Shown: positions 46,309 to 56,779 of the stretch, in pieces | How the letters are laid out: every line of letters begins with the position of its first letter | Position numbering within the stretch: position 1 is the first letter of the stretch | NCBI GenBank assembly: GCA_026770025.1 | Contig: JAMXDE010000004.1 | Location: forward strand, 124,001 to 188,000 | Direction of reading: 5' to 3' | Source: Craspedostauros australis | Taxonomy: Eukaryota; Bacillariophyta; Bacillariophyceae; Mastogloiales; Achnanthaceae | Length of the DNA stretch: 64,000 nt | The notes under the pieces: generated by a model | What the model saw: only the letters and a program-made list of their open reading frames with translations | Told to the model about the DNA's origin: nothing | The model's database searches: none | Position numbers and translations under genes: made by a program

Positions 46309-47842
46309 TCATCGGTCGGTCATATACGACTTGCTCGGTGCGCCTGCTCCTCCCGACAGTGGCGACGCGGCATGGGCGATACCTTGCTGTTGCGAATCAT
46401 ACTTCAGCTGCGTGGCGATGTGCTGCAACAGATATTCCGCCATCTTGCGTCCTCCCTGCGGCGACGGTTCCACCCTCGCCACGTAATCCCCCGGTGTCTT
46501 GCCGTCCAACACCATGAACAAGGGAACGGGCGTCACGACGGTGCCTGGAACTTGGATCGTGGAGGTTGCGTCCTGGAATGCCTTCTGGATGAGCACCTGC
46601 AGCTTCTGAGGATTCGAGTTGTATCCCAACGCAGACAGCGCTGCACTTGCCCAGCTTGGTGAATGCACGTTCTCGTCGGGGTAGTAGATCATGCAGACCA
46701 GCACCTGCTTCGGTTTCGTCTTTGAGGTCAGCTGCTTGATGTAGTGCTCAACACGAACGTGGAACAGGTGATGCAAGTACCCAAAGCACGGTGGCATGGC
46801 GCAGCAGCAGGAACAGAGGGAAGGCCCGCATCCGTAACATCGGTCGTCGATCGGTATCGATGCTGGAAGCTTCGGACAGCACGGCCCACCATGTTCCATG
46901 CAACATGTCGGAAGGCAGCAGATCAACCCCAGGATGGAAGCAATCGTGCATGGCAGCGGCGCCAGAGCCACATCATTCCCACCGATGGAAACGATCAATA
47001 CGTCGTCAGGTTGGATGTTGTCTCGGAGGAATTCGTCCTGCGGTCGCAGCCGGAAGGTTCTTTCATTCAGTGTCGTTGCTTCCACTGCAAGCATCAAGTT
47101 TTGTCATATCGTGTTTGCGTGCGTGCGTGTTGCATCGAATTGTATGAAAGGAGACGAGAGTATAGAAGAGTAGATGGAAACGACAACGATCCGTCATGCG
47201 TGCGTGAGTTACGCTGAAACTCCTTCGAAGAATCCAACGACACAAGCAGTACTTTTAGTGTGCGACTCTTGCATCGAACCGCATCCAGCGCGCTTTGCAC
47301 TACGCATGGCACTGTGCATCGCACCACAAACCCTCACCTGCTGTGTTCATGGCACCCAAGAACCGATGACCAATTTGAAGTTGAGAAGAGATCGACGGCG
47401 TTGCCTGGGTGGAGCCCTCATCCTGCTGCCGCCGTTCGTACAGCAACCGATTCAACCAGTACGTCACATCTGCATTGGATTTCGGTGGTTGCAGCACGTC
47501 TCGGTATGGACCTTGCACTGCGGTGCGAAACGAGTTGAACCAATACTTGTTGTCCAAGCTGGAATCGCCTGCGGTCCAGATGATGCCAGATTGCTCGCAG
47601 GCATCATTCTCCCCATCATCCTTCCGTTGTTCCTGCTGCGCTCTGCGAAACGCTTCCAGCAGAGGCTCCAGATGCTCCACCTTGTGGCCATTGTATTCAT
47701 CGTAGAATGAACGGCTTGAGACCTTGAGAAGTGGATTTTGATCGTCGGCGGCGCCGCTCCTGCGCATGCTGTTTGACTGTTGCTGCTGTGTTGATCCTTC
47801 GTGTGGGCTCAATAACGCGAACGAAGAGGCTGGCGTTTCCAT
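46309..47842 (-). CDS. SGNH/GDSL-hydrolase-like protein
   Basis: Exons 47842-47338 and 47084-46309 join in phase 1 (GCAG|GTGAGG to TTGCAG|TG), giving 426 aa. IIWTAGDSSLDNKYW (about 87-101) provides a block I-like nucleophile region, and VLIVSIGGNDVALAP (about 198-212, GGND at 203-206) is a clear block III. A Cys-rich insert (about 210-268) follows, then LVCMIYYPDE and RVEPSPQGGRKMAEYLL near the C-terminus. I see no canonical C-terminal DxxH, so the catalytic His is unplaced. The family would be esterase, lipase or acyl-hydrolase, but activity is unproven. There is no signal peptide, so it is probably cytosolic. The splice junction restores AVEATTLNERT in frame. Confidence 0.75.
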
Positions 47843-48382
47843 CGTCCAACAGTGCGGAAGGTATCACATGCGAGTATACTCGACGTACTCAATGCACGAG
47901 CAAGAGATCCGGTATGCCAAGTCTTGGATGCCCGAAGTATGAGCAGATCCTAATCCAGTTGCAATCGCTCAGTGTGCAAGATGAGTGTTATGTTGTGTCG
48001 ATCGCTCCCAAGCAACATCGGCGGCAGTAACAGGTACGATTTGGTTGCGATGGTCGCAGCAGATCATCAGCGTGGACGAATCACATCATTCATTTTGATG
48101 TCATCTGTGTCATGAGTTATCCATGATTCACAAGCACATCAAGATCGACTAATGCGACCATTCACGTTTCCCATGTTCCTCTTCACCAACGAATTTTGGC
48201 GCCAAAGCGAGTGGAGCAAACAACAACGAGGAATTTCTTCCGCTTCTCCTCTTCGTTCATTCATTCACTCTCTCTGCTGTTGGATCCACCAAGTAATGCC
48301 ACCAACAAGCAAACCAATCCACACACCCATCGCTTCTCCAATCAACTTCTTCAAGCACATGAATGATTAGGAAGCGAATGAT
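47843..48382. other. intergenic region between divergent genes
   Basis: This 540-nt stretch lies between the SGNH-like start (reverse) and the helicase start (forward), so it presumably carries both promoters. No motif can be assigned. Confidence 0.55.
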
Positions 48383-51325
48383 ATGTTCAATTTCAGTGCA
48401 GGCAGCAACAGCGGTGGCAACAGCGATGGCGCAAAGAAGAAGTTCATCGGAGGCGCCGAACGTGCCCGTCGTCAGGCACGCAAGCCGAAGCGGCCACCGT
48501 CCTTCAGTGCTTACCACAACAACTACAAGAGCAACAGCAACAACAAGAGCAATAACAAGAGGAACAACAACCATGAGAACGGCCGGCAACGATGGAAACG
48601 ACCCAAACCCCAATCGTTTCAGCTGGCCCTGCCGAGCTCGTTGAAACCATCCGAACGATTCCTGGGCAGCCTGTGTTTGTGCACGATAGAGGACTTTGTG
48701 AGCTCCAACCGATCCGTGGAAGACCGCGACTACATCCTCGCGCAGATCTGCGGTCGGGCTAAGGTAGGATTACCGACGGCGATCCCATCGTCCAATCAGA
48801 CGGCCTACGACTTCTATCGCACGCGAGCATCGCTGGTGCTGGAGGAAGCACGCGCGGTGCTGTCGGATGCCTTGCAGCGCCTGTCATCGCAGAGCAGTCG
48901 CAAGAAGAGCAGCGTCGCTGCTGGGATCCCTGTCAAGCTGGTGGATGCACAAGAAGGCAGGAAGACGACCAACGTGATCCTCACGTTCGATGCCTCGCGT
49001 CTGCGGGATGGATGCTTCGCGCCGCAGAATGTGTACGAGATGAGGCCGGGATCCATCTACCTCATTCACATTCCGTCCACTTCAGCGACGGACTCAGTTG
49101 CGGGTTCTGGAAAGATCCGAAAGTGCCAAACCACGTTGCTGTCTTGCGTGGTGCCGCATTTCCGAGGAGGACGCGACGTGGATACTGTCGGAACCAACGG
49201 AGGGTCTGCCGGAAACGGAAGCATCGATCAGGTGCGACTGATGATCTTTCCAACCGACTCGTTCTCCGACGCAGTGCTGCAACTGGAGCATGAGAACGAA
49301 TGGAGAATGGAGCACGTCGTCACGTTGATATCCCACGTGCGGCAGTTCGAAGCCTGCATCAAGGCACCCAGCGTTGCGTTCCTTCCCAACTTGTTAGTCT
49401 TGAAAAGATCGACACACACCCGCTTCTATTCGGATTCCGAAGAGGAGATCGTTGGGGAAGTCGCGGTCAGTGGTGCAGACGACGACGAAGATGGCGGTAG
49501 CGGCCATGGAGACGATGACAGCAACGATGATGGCGATGTCGACGACAGCAGTGATGGCAAAGCGGCAGCAACGACATTGAAAGCGTTGACGAAACAGCGC
49601 AAGCTCAAGGAATGCTTCACGCTGCCCGCGCTCAATGCGACGCAGCAACGAGCGATGAACAACTTCATTCACTCGCCCGATTCCACCCTCTCGTTGGTGC
49701 AAGGTCCTCCAGGTACGGGCAAGACCACCTTCCTGGTATCCACGCTCTCCAACATGATCATCCACAACCAGAGCCAGAATGACCGCACCCTCCACCACCG
49801 ACGGATACTCGTCACAGCGCCCACAAACAAGGCGATCACCGTTCTGGCATCGCGATTTCTGGAAAGCATGGCGCACGATGCTCCCGTGTCTGTCGTGCTG
49901 ATCGGAGTCGAAGACAAGCTCGTGGATGACGGTGATGATGATGAAGACCGCGCTGGCGCTTCACGTTCGCGGACTCCAAAGCAACGTGGCAAGGGGAAGT
50001 CCACCGACAAGTTGCAAATGGCCGGCAGAAAGCAATCGTCAGGGTTGCGGCGAATCTTTGTGTATTCCTGGATGGACACGTTGAAGGATGACTGCGCGGC
50101 GCTAAAAAAGAAGCTGCTTGCATCGAAGCATGACACGTGGGAAGAAGCATACCGGCAGACTGCCGATCTGCACACCCGCATCACGCGCGGCATACCCTAC
50201 GAAGCCAAGACGTCTGGTTTACGGAAGGCCACAGCCACCCTGGCATCCTTGGTGCAGAACTACAGCGACGTTGCCTGTGATCCGTCTCCTCAGCAACGCA
50301 TGAGCCAATTGAAGGACGCATTTGGTACTATCGAAACCGCACTGCGCCGCATCGATCCATCCGCTGCAATTTCCGACTTGCTGGCAAGCGCCAAGGTCAT
50401 TTTTTGCACGTTGTCCACGGCTGGAGTTTCGCTCATGAAGTCAACAGTCCACGTTCATGATTTGCTTATCGATGAAGCAGCAGCTGCCACGGAGGCAGAG
50501 CTGTGTATACCGTTCCATCTCCGTCCCAAGCGGATGCTCGCGGTCGGGGATCCCATGCAACTGCCTGCGCTGGTGGTGTCGGACTATGCTTCCAAACTGG
50601 GATTGTCCAAGAGCATGCACCAGCGCCTCATGGTGGATTGCGATGCGGATCACATCATGCTCGATGTGCAGTACCGCATGAAACCGGGGATATCCCAATT
50701 CCCGTCCGGTCAATTTTACCATGGAAGTCTCATGAACGGACCGAATGTGGTGGACAGTACGGCGCATAGATCGCCGTTGGGAGACAGGCTATTTGATGGC
50801 AGGCCGTACACGTTCCTGCAATGCGACGGGGAAGAAACGCAGAATTTTGGGGCATCGTATTCCAACCTGACGGAGGCCAAGCTGGTTGTCTCAATCGTCC
50901 AGCAAATCCAAAAGGCATCGTCAGCGTCGGCGGCATCGTCAAGAGGCAAGCACGCAGTGTGGTGCTCCAGCAACAGACTTCGCATCATCACATTCTACCA
51001 GGGACAAGTCGGCCTCATCAAGCGCGAGCTGAACAAGAACGGGATCCGCGACGTCCTGGTGGCGACAGTCGATTCCAGCCAGGGCTGCGAGGCCGACACC
51101 GTGCTTGTGTCCTTCACACGGAGCAACAACGCTCCTGCTGGGAACGTCCGCAGATGCGCCGGATTCTTGGATGATGCGAGACGCATCAACGTGGCAATCA
51201 CGAGAGCCAAGTATCAACTGATCTGTATCGGAAACGCACGCCACACACTGCGCGATTCGGGTTCGAGGACTCTGAAGGCGTTGGTCGACGATGCAGAGGG
51301 CCGCGGCTGCATCTTGCAGATGTGA
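48383..51325 (+). CDS. UPF1/SETX/IGHMBP2-type SF1 helicase
   Basis: Single exon, 980 aa, ATG at 48383. An N-terminal Asn/Ser/Lys/Arg-rich segment (1-80) is followed by about 330 residues that I do not recognise. An acidic Asp/Glu/Gly linker (about 350-390) precedes the helicase core. Motifs in order: LNATQQRAM (Q-like), GPPGTGKTT (about 441-449, Walker A), VTAPTNKAI (Ia), IDEAAAATEAE (about 696, Walker B as DEAA), AVGDPMQLPA (about 721, III), DVQYRMKPG (about 762, IV), VDSSQGCEAD (about 895, V) and RRINVAITRAK (about 933-943, VI). DEAA with this motif VI places it in the UPF1-like branch of superfamily 1B, which are 5'-3' RNA/DNA helicases. An acidic insert (about 515-525) interrupts domain 1A. 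Confidence 0.9.
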   Translation: MFNFSAGSNSGGNSDGAKKKFIGGAERARRQARKPKRPPSFSAYHNNYKSNSNNKSNNKRNNNHENGRQRWKRPKPQSFQLALPSSLKPSERFLGSLCLCTIEDFVSSNRSVEDRDYILAQICGRAKVGLPTAIPSSNQTAYDFYRTRASLVLEEARAVLSDALQRLSSQSSRKKSSVAAGIPVKLVDAQEGRKTTNVILTFDASRLRDGCFAPQNVYEMRPGSIYLIHIPSTSATDSVAGSGKIRKCQTTLLSCVVPHFRGGRDVDTVGTNGGSAGNGSIDQVRLMIFPTDSFSDAVLQLEHENEWRMEHVVTLISHVRQFEACIKAPSVAFLPNLLVLKRSTHTRFYSDSEEEIVGEVAVSGADDDEDGGSGHGDDDSNDDGDVDDSSDGKAAATTLKALTKQRKLKECFTLPALNATQQRAMNNFIHSPDSTLSLVQGPPGTGKTTFLVSTLSNMIIHNQSQNDRTLHHRRILVTAPTNKAITVLASRFLESMAHDAPVSVVLIGVEDKLVDDGDDDEDRAGASRSRTPKQRGKGKSTDKLQMAGRKQSSGLRRIFVYSWMDTLKDDCAALKKKLLASKHDTWEEAYRQTADLHTRITRGIPYEAKTSGLRKATATLASLVQNYSDVACDPSPQQRMSQLKDAFGTIETALRRIDPSAAISDLLASAKVIFCTLSTAGVSLMKSTVHVHDLLIDEAAAATEAELCIPFHLRPKRMLAVGDPMQLPALVVSDYASKLGLSKSMHQRLMVDCDADHIMLDVQYRMKPGISQFPSGQFYHGSLMNGPNVVDSTAHRSPLGDRLFDGRPYTFLQCDGEETQNFGASYSNLTEAKLVVSIVQQIQKASSASAASSRGKHAVWCSSNRLRIITFYQGQVGLIKRELNKNGIRDVLVATVDSSQGCEADTVLVSFTRSNNAPAGNVRRCAGFLDDARRINVAITRAKYQLICIGNARHTLRDSGSRTLKALVDDAEGRGCILQM

Positions 51326-51619
51326 AACGTCGAATCCATCAGCACTCAGGCATCATCGGATGTACGTAGATAACGGGACACCCCACGATGGACTACATAG
51401 GACATACAAGGGACTCGCATTCTGACATCATACTTCACTAATATCCGAAGTGCTATGGATGGTTGCGAATGCGTAGAGTGTTTGCATTCTCACATTGCCG
51501 CGGTTGGTGTACTGTCTTTGCGGCCTCTATCGTACTCGTAGTCACGCGTCGAGCTGATTTGAGTGATGCAGAGGATTGGTGGGCATGATATGCATAGTAT
51601 GTACTCTAGTTGCTCTCCA
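51326..51619. other. spacer between convergent helicase and ATPase genes
   Basis: This short 294-nt stretch holds the 3' ends of both genes. Nothing notable is seen. Confidence 0.6.
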
Positions 51620-54600
51620 TCAACTTACATCTGTGATCACAGAAACCTGATCCATATCCTGCTGCTGCTCTGTCTCGACTCTGTGGCTATTGCTTTGATC
51701 GGCTTCTCCTGGTGCCGATTGGCTGGCGCTCTTCATACTGTGCGCAATATGGGACGTAGCGGGGGTGTACGTTGACACCAGAATGATCTTGGCTCCCTCG
51801 GAGGCGTGCTGCGACACTCCCCCGCCAGTACCAGAAAGGATGCCATGAGAACGGATGCCTGGGAGGCCACCACCCTCCATTGAAAGGTCTCTGATGTACT
51901 CTGATCTCCGCTGCTTGATATCATCAATTTTGAAGATGCCACCCCATGCCTTGAAATACTGCACCGACTTAGAAAGGTACTCCGTGGCCAGCTCCTTCTG
52001 CCCATGCAGCACGAAGTACTCACCAGCCATCTCGCAAGTTAGACCAGCGTCTTGGATGTAAGATGACCTGGCGGAAACTGCGATGGCCTTGTCGTAAGCG
52101 TTCTTCACGCTCCGCACCTTCCTTCTACCCTTGCGGATGGCGAGCTCTTCGGCATCTAGAATCAAGGCGTAATGCAGGCAGTTGGGTCCTTTTGCGGTTG
52201 TGACGGTCCGCAGTTGCTTGTGAAGCTTCTGCATTTTGCGCAGGTGCTTCTTCTTGCCGGTCTCGCGGTAAAGATTGGCACAGATCAGACCACCGAAGAA
52301 TTCACGCGGCGCAACCGTCACCAAAGAAGTGTCTTCGCTCGCAATGAAGTTGAAGCACTTGAGCAGGCCTTGCGCAATGTGGTGGCGTCGCATGTACACT
52401 GCGAGGATGAGCGTGGCCTGAAAGTACGGAAGGAGGACGTAGGTCTCAGATCCATCGAGCTTCTCCTTGTTCAAGTTTCTTCGTGATTGTTCTTCCAGCT
52501 TGTCCCAGTCAGGAGGTTCGGCTCCGGAGAGCACTCGAAGCATCATGAGGAATGTTTCGACTGTGCGAAGCAGGCCTTCGATGCGGTACATCCGGTATTG
52601 CTCGTGGGTGATCTCTGCTGCTTTGAGCAATGATTTGAGTTCGTAGCCTGCGACGAACGCGAAGACATTGCTGGTCTGCCAGTTGATGAAACCGACTTCA
52701 AATTCGCCTGCCTCCATCGAGACCACGTATCCCGTGCGAAGCCGTGGGATGATGTCGGCAAAAGGCATAGTATACGGATCAATATACATTGACGTAATCA
52801 ATGTAATCCAGCCAGCTGCTGCCGTACCATTCGTTTTTCGGACAATACGATGCGCTAAATCTCCGCAGCGGATGGCCAACTCGAAATCACCCGTTGCCAG
52901 ACCCATCATGCCGAACCCCGTGATGGCCATGGCTGAGTGCTCGGAGATCCCACATTCAAATGTGGTCCGTATGCAGGCGAAATTGGCTAAGGCACATTTG
53001 AGCATGTTCTTGCACCTGTGGGCTCGGAGACCTATCTCGTTGCAAAATTCCATCGTGATGACCTTCCTCGGGTCTTGATTCAGCGGGAGATTCAGGATAT
53101 CTTCGTCAGTGTACGCTTTGAAGTAAGCCCTAACTTTGCTCAGCCCCGCCACTGCGTGTATGGCAAGGAAGCGCTTGGGGAACTCGTTGATTTGGCGCAT
53201 TGTGCTAAGACCAATCTTGAGTGCTTCAAGGTGACGATTTTCGCGACCCAGGTTGTGCATGATGGAGAGGTAGATAGGGAGCTTCTCATCCAGACTGTGA
53301 GCCTTGTCGATGGCTTCGTAACCGAGCTTGTAGCCCACATCGAAGTGACCGAGAGACAGCTCGACGGCCGATCTGGCTGAATACAGTCGAAAGCATACGG
53401 AGTAGTGCTCATCCCAAGGATTTTGAACCCGCCGAAGGGCATTGGTGGCCTTTTGCAAGTACCCAGCAGCCGGTGCGAGGGCGGCCATTTGCAGGGCCTT
53501 CTCGCCGACTTCCAAGTTCATCACGACTGAGAACATGTGGTCCTTGCACTGGACGCTGTTCAGATGGTCTGCCGCAACAAACAAGAGGCCATCAGCATCG
53601 TTGGCCTGGTCTGCATTGTTGTTTGTTGACGGAGGAGATGAGTCCAATGTTGACTGATTCGCATCCGCGAGTCCGCGATAGTGATCGAGCAGGCAGTGAC
53701 CGATGCGCACTCGCAGCATTTCTCGCTGTTCGCCGTACGGGATCATACCGTAGGCGGCCTGCTGGATCCGATCGTGAGCGAATCGATAGTTCGATCCACC
53801 GATGGGGTTGAGGATGAGTCGCTCCAACACGGCCTGCTCCAGAAGGCGAGACACTTCGTTGGCATCCATCGGTTTGGCAACGGCGTGCTCCTGGAATGAC
53901 TTTCGAGAAACAGGGGCGCCTTCCTTGCTGCTGGGCCCTGGCATGGTGGAGAAGACACTCGCGGCATGCTGGGCCTCGTTTTGCAGCACCAGCCAGAGCG
54001 TCTGGAGGTCGAAGCTGGCACGGATGTAGGCGGCGACGGACAGCACCAGCTGGAGTTGCTCCGGCAACTCGTTGAGCTTGGATTCGATCGCGCTAACGAT
54101 GTTGTCGCTCACGGGGAGCTCTTCATCGTCGCCAAGGTTCCATTCCCACTGGAAGAAGATGCGGCTGTAGATGAGGATGTTCTTGCGCTCCAGCTCCTCC
54201 AAGGCCTGCAGCGTGAAGTACACGTTGCCCTGGGTTTTGGCATACAGCTTCTTGGAGAGGACGGCCACATCCTCCGCTGGTCGATCCAGCAGTTCCGACA
54301 CTAACTTCGTCAGGGTCCTGGAGGATAGGTTTTGGACGGTGATTTGTTCGAGCTTCCTGGCCGACAGGACGTCCAAGAAGCCTGTGCGAAGTGGTGCGTC
54401 TTCAGTCAGCTCCATGGCTTCGTTGCTGTGTGGGTCGGTCTCCTGGCGGATGACACCGAGGAACATGAAGTTCTGCATCTCTGGATCAGCGATGAGACCA
54501 GCAAGGAGGTCGAAGCTGACGGTCGATGACCACTGCAAGTCGTCGATGAAGAAGTACACCGGCTTTTGAGGCGTGCAGATCGCCTTGACGAACTTCTGGA

Positions 54601-55957
54601 AGATGAACTGCAGTTGTTTCCATGCACTGTCGAAGGACTTGCCCGGAGTACTTTGGGCCGTCTGATGTTGGCGTACTGCGGACGAGACGGATATGCTCGC
54701 ACCGTCGTTGCCATCATCCGTTTGTGACCCGCGGTCGTGGGTTAGTTCGTTGGATGAGTTCCCGTGTGTGTCGTGGCTGCCTTGTCTCTCCATGCTCATA
54801 CTCATGCTCATACTCATGCCCATATCTGTTGGTGGTAAGAGTATGGACAAGGATGGGATCACCGAGATCAGTGCCCTGAGAGAGGATGATACTCGGGAAG
54901 TCTCGTCGCCGCTTTGATGCTGCTGCTGTCTATGGCTGGTGCTATTGTCACAAGACATGTTCGATGAGGCCTTGTTCATCGTCACATTCGAAGGATTGGT
55001 GCTGATGCTTGGTCGTTGCCGAGGCCTCTCATCGGACGCAAATGCCTGCCTCACACAGACACGCATGCGCTCCAACTCCTCCTTGGATCCGTTGTGGAGC
55101 TGTCTGGAGAAGTCATTGAGTGCCTGCACAATTGCGGAGAACGGATCGCTGCCGCCGGTGCACTCATCGTACTTTCCCCGCAAGACGTAGCAGCACGAGC
55201 AGCATGTGAGGTCATGTCTTGGAGGCCGCCCTGCCCCTTCCGTCTCATCTCCGCTGCCTTCTTCAACTCCCGCATGGTGGTTGCAAGTGCAAGACTCTTG
55301 CAAGAATTGGTCGACAAGTCGCGACTTTCCCGTTCCGCTGACTCCCCAGACCAGCACTGCCGGGAGCAGCTTGTCTCTCTCGAGGTCCGTTCCCAGCGAT
55401 GATGCTGTTGTCGAAGGCATCGTCGCAGTATCCATTTCCTTCGTACTCGTGCCACGACTCTGGTTGGAACCGGAGAAGGGCGTCGTCTTGTTCTCATCAT
55501 CGTCATCATCGTCGTCGTCGGATTGTTGCTTTCTGTGGAAGGTTGCTCCATGGATGACGCATTCTCGGATTTGATGCAGCTTCTTGAGCTCTTTTTGTCT
55601 GCCAAAGAAGAGATTTGACGAAGACGAAGGCGCTCCTGCCGCTGGAGACGGGCTCCCATCGTCATCATCGCCGCTGACAGTACCGTGCTGGCCATCAACG
55701 TGACCACCACCCATGGCATCCTCCGTGCAACCGCCAAGCCTTCCCACGTGAGTAGAAAGGCCAGGAACCGATCCCGCAATCATGGTGGTTGGCAGCTCCG
55801 CAGCGTTCTGCTCCTCCTCCGTGTACCCATCATCGTAGAACTCGCGGCCTGACGAGAAGTTCGGTTTGTGAGGATGCTGACGATGGCGATTGCAGTGCTG
55901 TTGGTTCTCATGTCCATCCATCTTAGATGGTTCGTTCTGTTGAAGGACGTCCGTCAT
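51620..55957 (-). CDS. large STAND/AAA_16-type ATPase with helical repeats
   Basis: Single exon, 1,445 aa, ATG at 55957. After a His/Gln/Asp-rich N-terminus, LFFGRQKELKKL (116-127) marks the start of an AAA_16/STAND module. Walker A is VWGVSGTGKSRL (202-213) and Walker B is VYFFIDDLQWSS (466-477). The two are separated by a long low-complexity insert with poly-Asp, poly-Ser and a Met-Ser run (about 379-388). About 900 residues of alpha-helical, TPR-like sequence follow, ending KAIAVSARSSYIQDAGLTCE and EYLSKSVQYFKAWGGIFKID. Such ATPase-TPR modules often sit in proteins with kinase, cyclase or histidine-kinase domains; none is visible here. A signalling scaffold or NTP-driven switch is likely, partners unknown. 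Confidence 0.8.
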   Translation of the reverse strand: MTDVLQQNEPSKMDGHENQQHCNRHRQHPHKPNFSSGREFYDDGYTEEEQNAAELPTTMIAGSVPGLSTHVGRLGGCTEDAMGGGHVDGQHGTVSGDDDDGSPSPAAGAPSSSSNLFFGRQKELKKLHQIRECVIHGATFHRKQQSDDDDDDDDENKTTPFSGSNQSRGTSTKEMDTATMPSTTASSLGTDLERDKLLPAVLVWGVSGTGKSRLVDQFLQESCTCNHHAGVEEGSGDETEGAGRPPRHDLTCCSCCYVLRGKYDECTGGSDPFSAIVQALNDFSRQLHNGSKEELERMRVCVRQAFASDERPRQRPSISTNPSNVTMNKASSNMSCDNSTSHRQQQHQSGDETSRVSSSLRALISVIPSLSILLPPTDMGMSMSMSMSMERQGSHDTHGNSSNELTHDRGSQTDDGNDGASISVSSAVRQHQTAQSTPGKSFDSAWKQLQFIFQKFVKAICTPQKPVYFFIDDLQWSSTVSFDLLAGLIADPEMQNFMFLGVIRQETDPHSNEAMELTEDAPLRTGFLDVLSARKLEQITVQNLSSRTLTKLVSELLDRPAEDVAVLSKKLYAKTQGNVYFTLQALEELERKNILIYSRIFFQWEWNLGDDEELPVSDNIVSAIESKLNELPEQLQLVLSVAAYIRASFDLQTLWLVLQNEAQHAASVFSTMPGPSSKEGAPVSRKSFQEHAVAKPMDANEVSRLLEQAVLERLILNPIGGSNYRFAHDRIQQAAYGMIPYGEQREMLRVRIGHCLLDHYRGLADANQSTLDSSPPSTNNNADQANDADGLLFVAADHLNSVQCKDHMFSVVMNLEVGEKALQMAALAPAAGYLQKATNALRRVQNPWDEHYSVCFRLYSARSAVELSLGHFDVGYKLGYEAIDKAHSLDEKLPIYLSIMHNLGRENRHLEALKIGLSTMRQINEFPKRFLAIHAVAGLSKVRAYFKAYTDEDILNLPLNQDPRKVITMEFCNEIGLRAHRCKNMLKCALANFACIRTTFECGISEHSAMAITGFGMMGLATGDFELAIRCGDLAHRIVRKTNGTAAAGWITLITSMYIDPYTMPFADIIPRLRTGYVVSMEAGEFEVGFINWQTSNVFAFVAGYELKSLLKAAEITHEQYRMYRIEGLLRTVETFLMMLRVLSGAEPPDWDKLEEQSRRNLNKEKLDGSETYVLLPYFQATLILAVYMRRHHIAQGLLKCFNFIASEDTSLVTVAPREFFGGLICANLYRETGKKKHLRKMQKLHKQLRTVTTAKGPNCLHYALILDAEELAIRKGRRKVRSVKNAYDKAIAVSARSSYIQDAGLTCEMAGEYFVLHGQKELATEYLSKSVQYFKAWGGIFKIDDIKQRRSEYIRDLSMEGGGLPGIRSHGILSGTGGGVSQHASEGAKIILVSTYTPATSHIAHSMKSASQSAPGEADQSNSHRVETEQQQDMDQVSVITDVS

Positions 55958-56779
55958 GGTGCTGTTAGCTCGTGCGCTCCTGGAATATGGTCAAAGGCGC
56001 CAATGATGCTGATGGAGCTAATTGTGTTGGTTCCGCTGTTAATACCTATGCTGCTGCCGCCTGTTTGTGGAGCCACTCGCTGTGCTGTTTGGTGGCTGCT
56101 GTCTCGTGGTCACAAGTGACTGCCATGGAGTACGATCGACTCGCCGCTTCGCCGGTCGTCGTTCTGGTCATCCTTCTTCGCTCTCCTGATGTCTTGTGGA
56201 TGCATGAACGTGGTCACCCCAAACCGGAGGGTACAGCACGAGCTATTGTACCCTATTGTGGCATTACTCGTGGGGCGCCAATTTGCACTAGAGTGCACTG
56301 GTGCATTACACCCCTCTCTTGGTCCTCTGTGCCAAGACCAGAGTCTCCCTCCACCGAATTCGGGACGCGCCAAACGAGAATTCTGTGTGATGCGAGCTAC
56401 CATCCGAACTGGTTCGTACAGTCACCACAAGCGTACTACTATGGAAGCCTGCTTTCTGTAGCACGGAAAGGAGGAAGACCATGCATGGCCCCAGTCGCCC
56501 ATAGCCAAGGCGAGGCGCGGATTTTGTGGCAGAACCTTTCCCGCACAAGAAGAAGGCAATCGGCCAATTCCAATCGCGCCTCCCTGGAAGTTGTCGCACC
56601 TGCACTTTTTATCTGTGGTCGTTACCTCTTTGCCCTGTTCTTGTTTCTCTTTTGTTAGGAAGCAGCGGTAAATATATTTCACATAAATGTTTCGCAACAG
56701 CTGACGATCGCAATTGATGTTGCTTGTCTACTGGTGTGGAAACACGACGCACCCACCCACCCACACATGTTGGAAATCC
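55958..56779. other. intergenic region upstream of the STAND ATPase
   Basis: It holds the promoter of the ATPase gene and unique sequence up to the dispersed element. A 228-codon forward frame (55,972-56,658) has no recognisable domain and irregular composition. Confidence 0.45.

Noticed and set aside
55972-56658. 228-codon forward frame upstream of the STAND ATPase
   Set aside because: Irregular Cys/Trp/Arg-rich composition with no motif; it overlaps the likely ATPase promoter.
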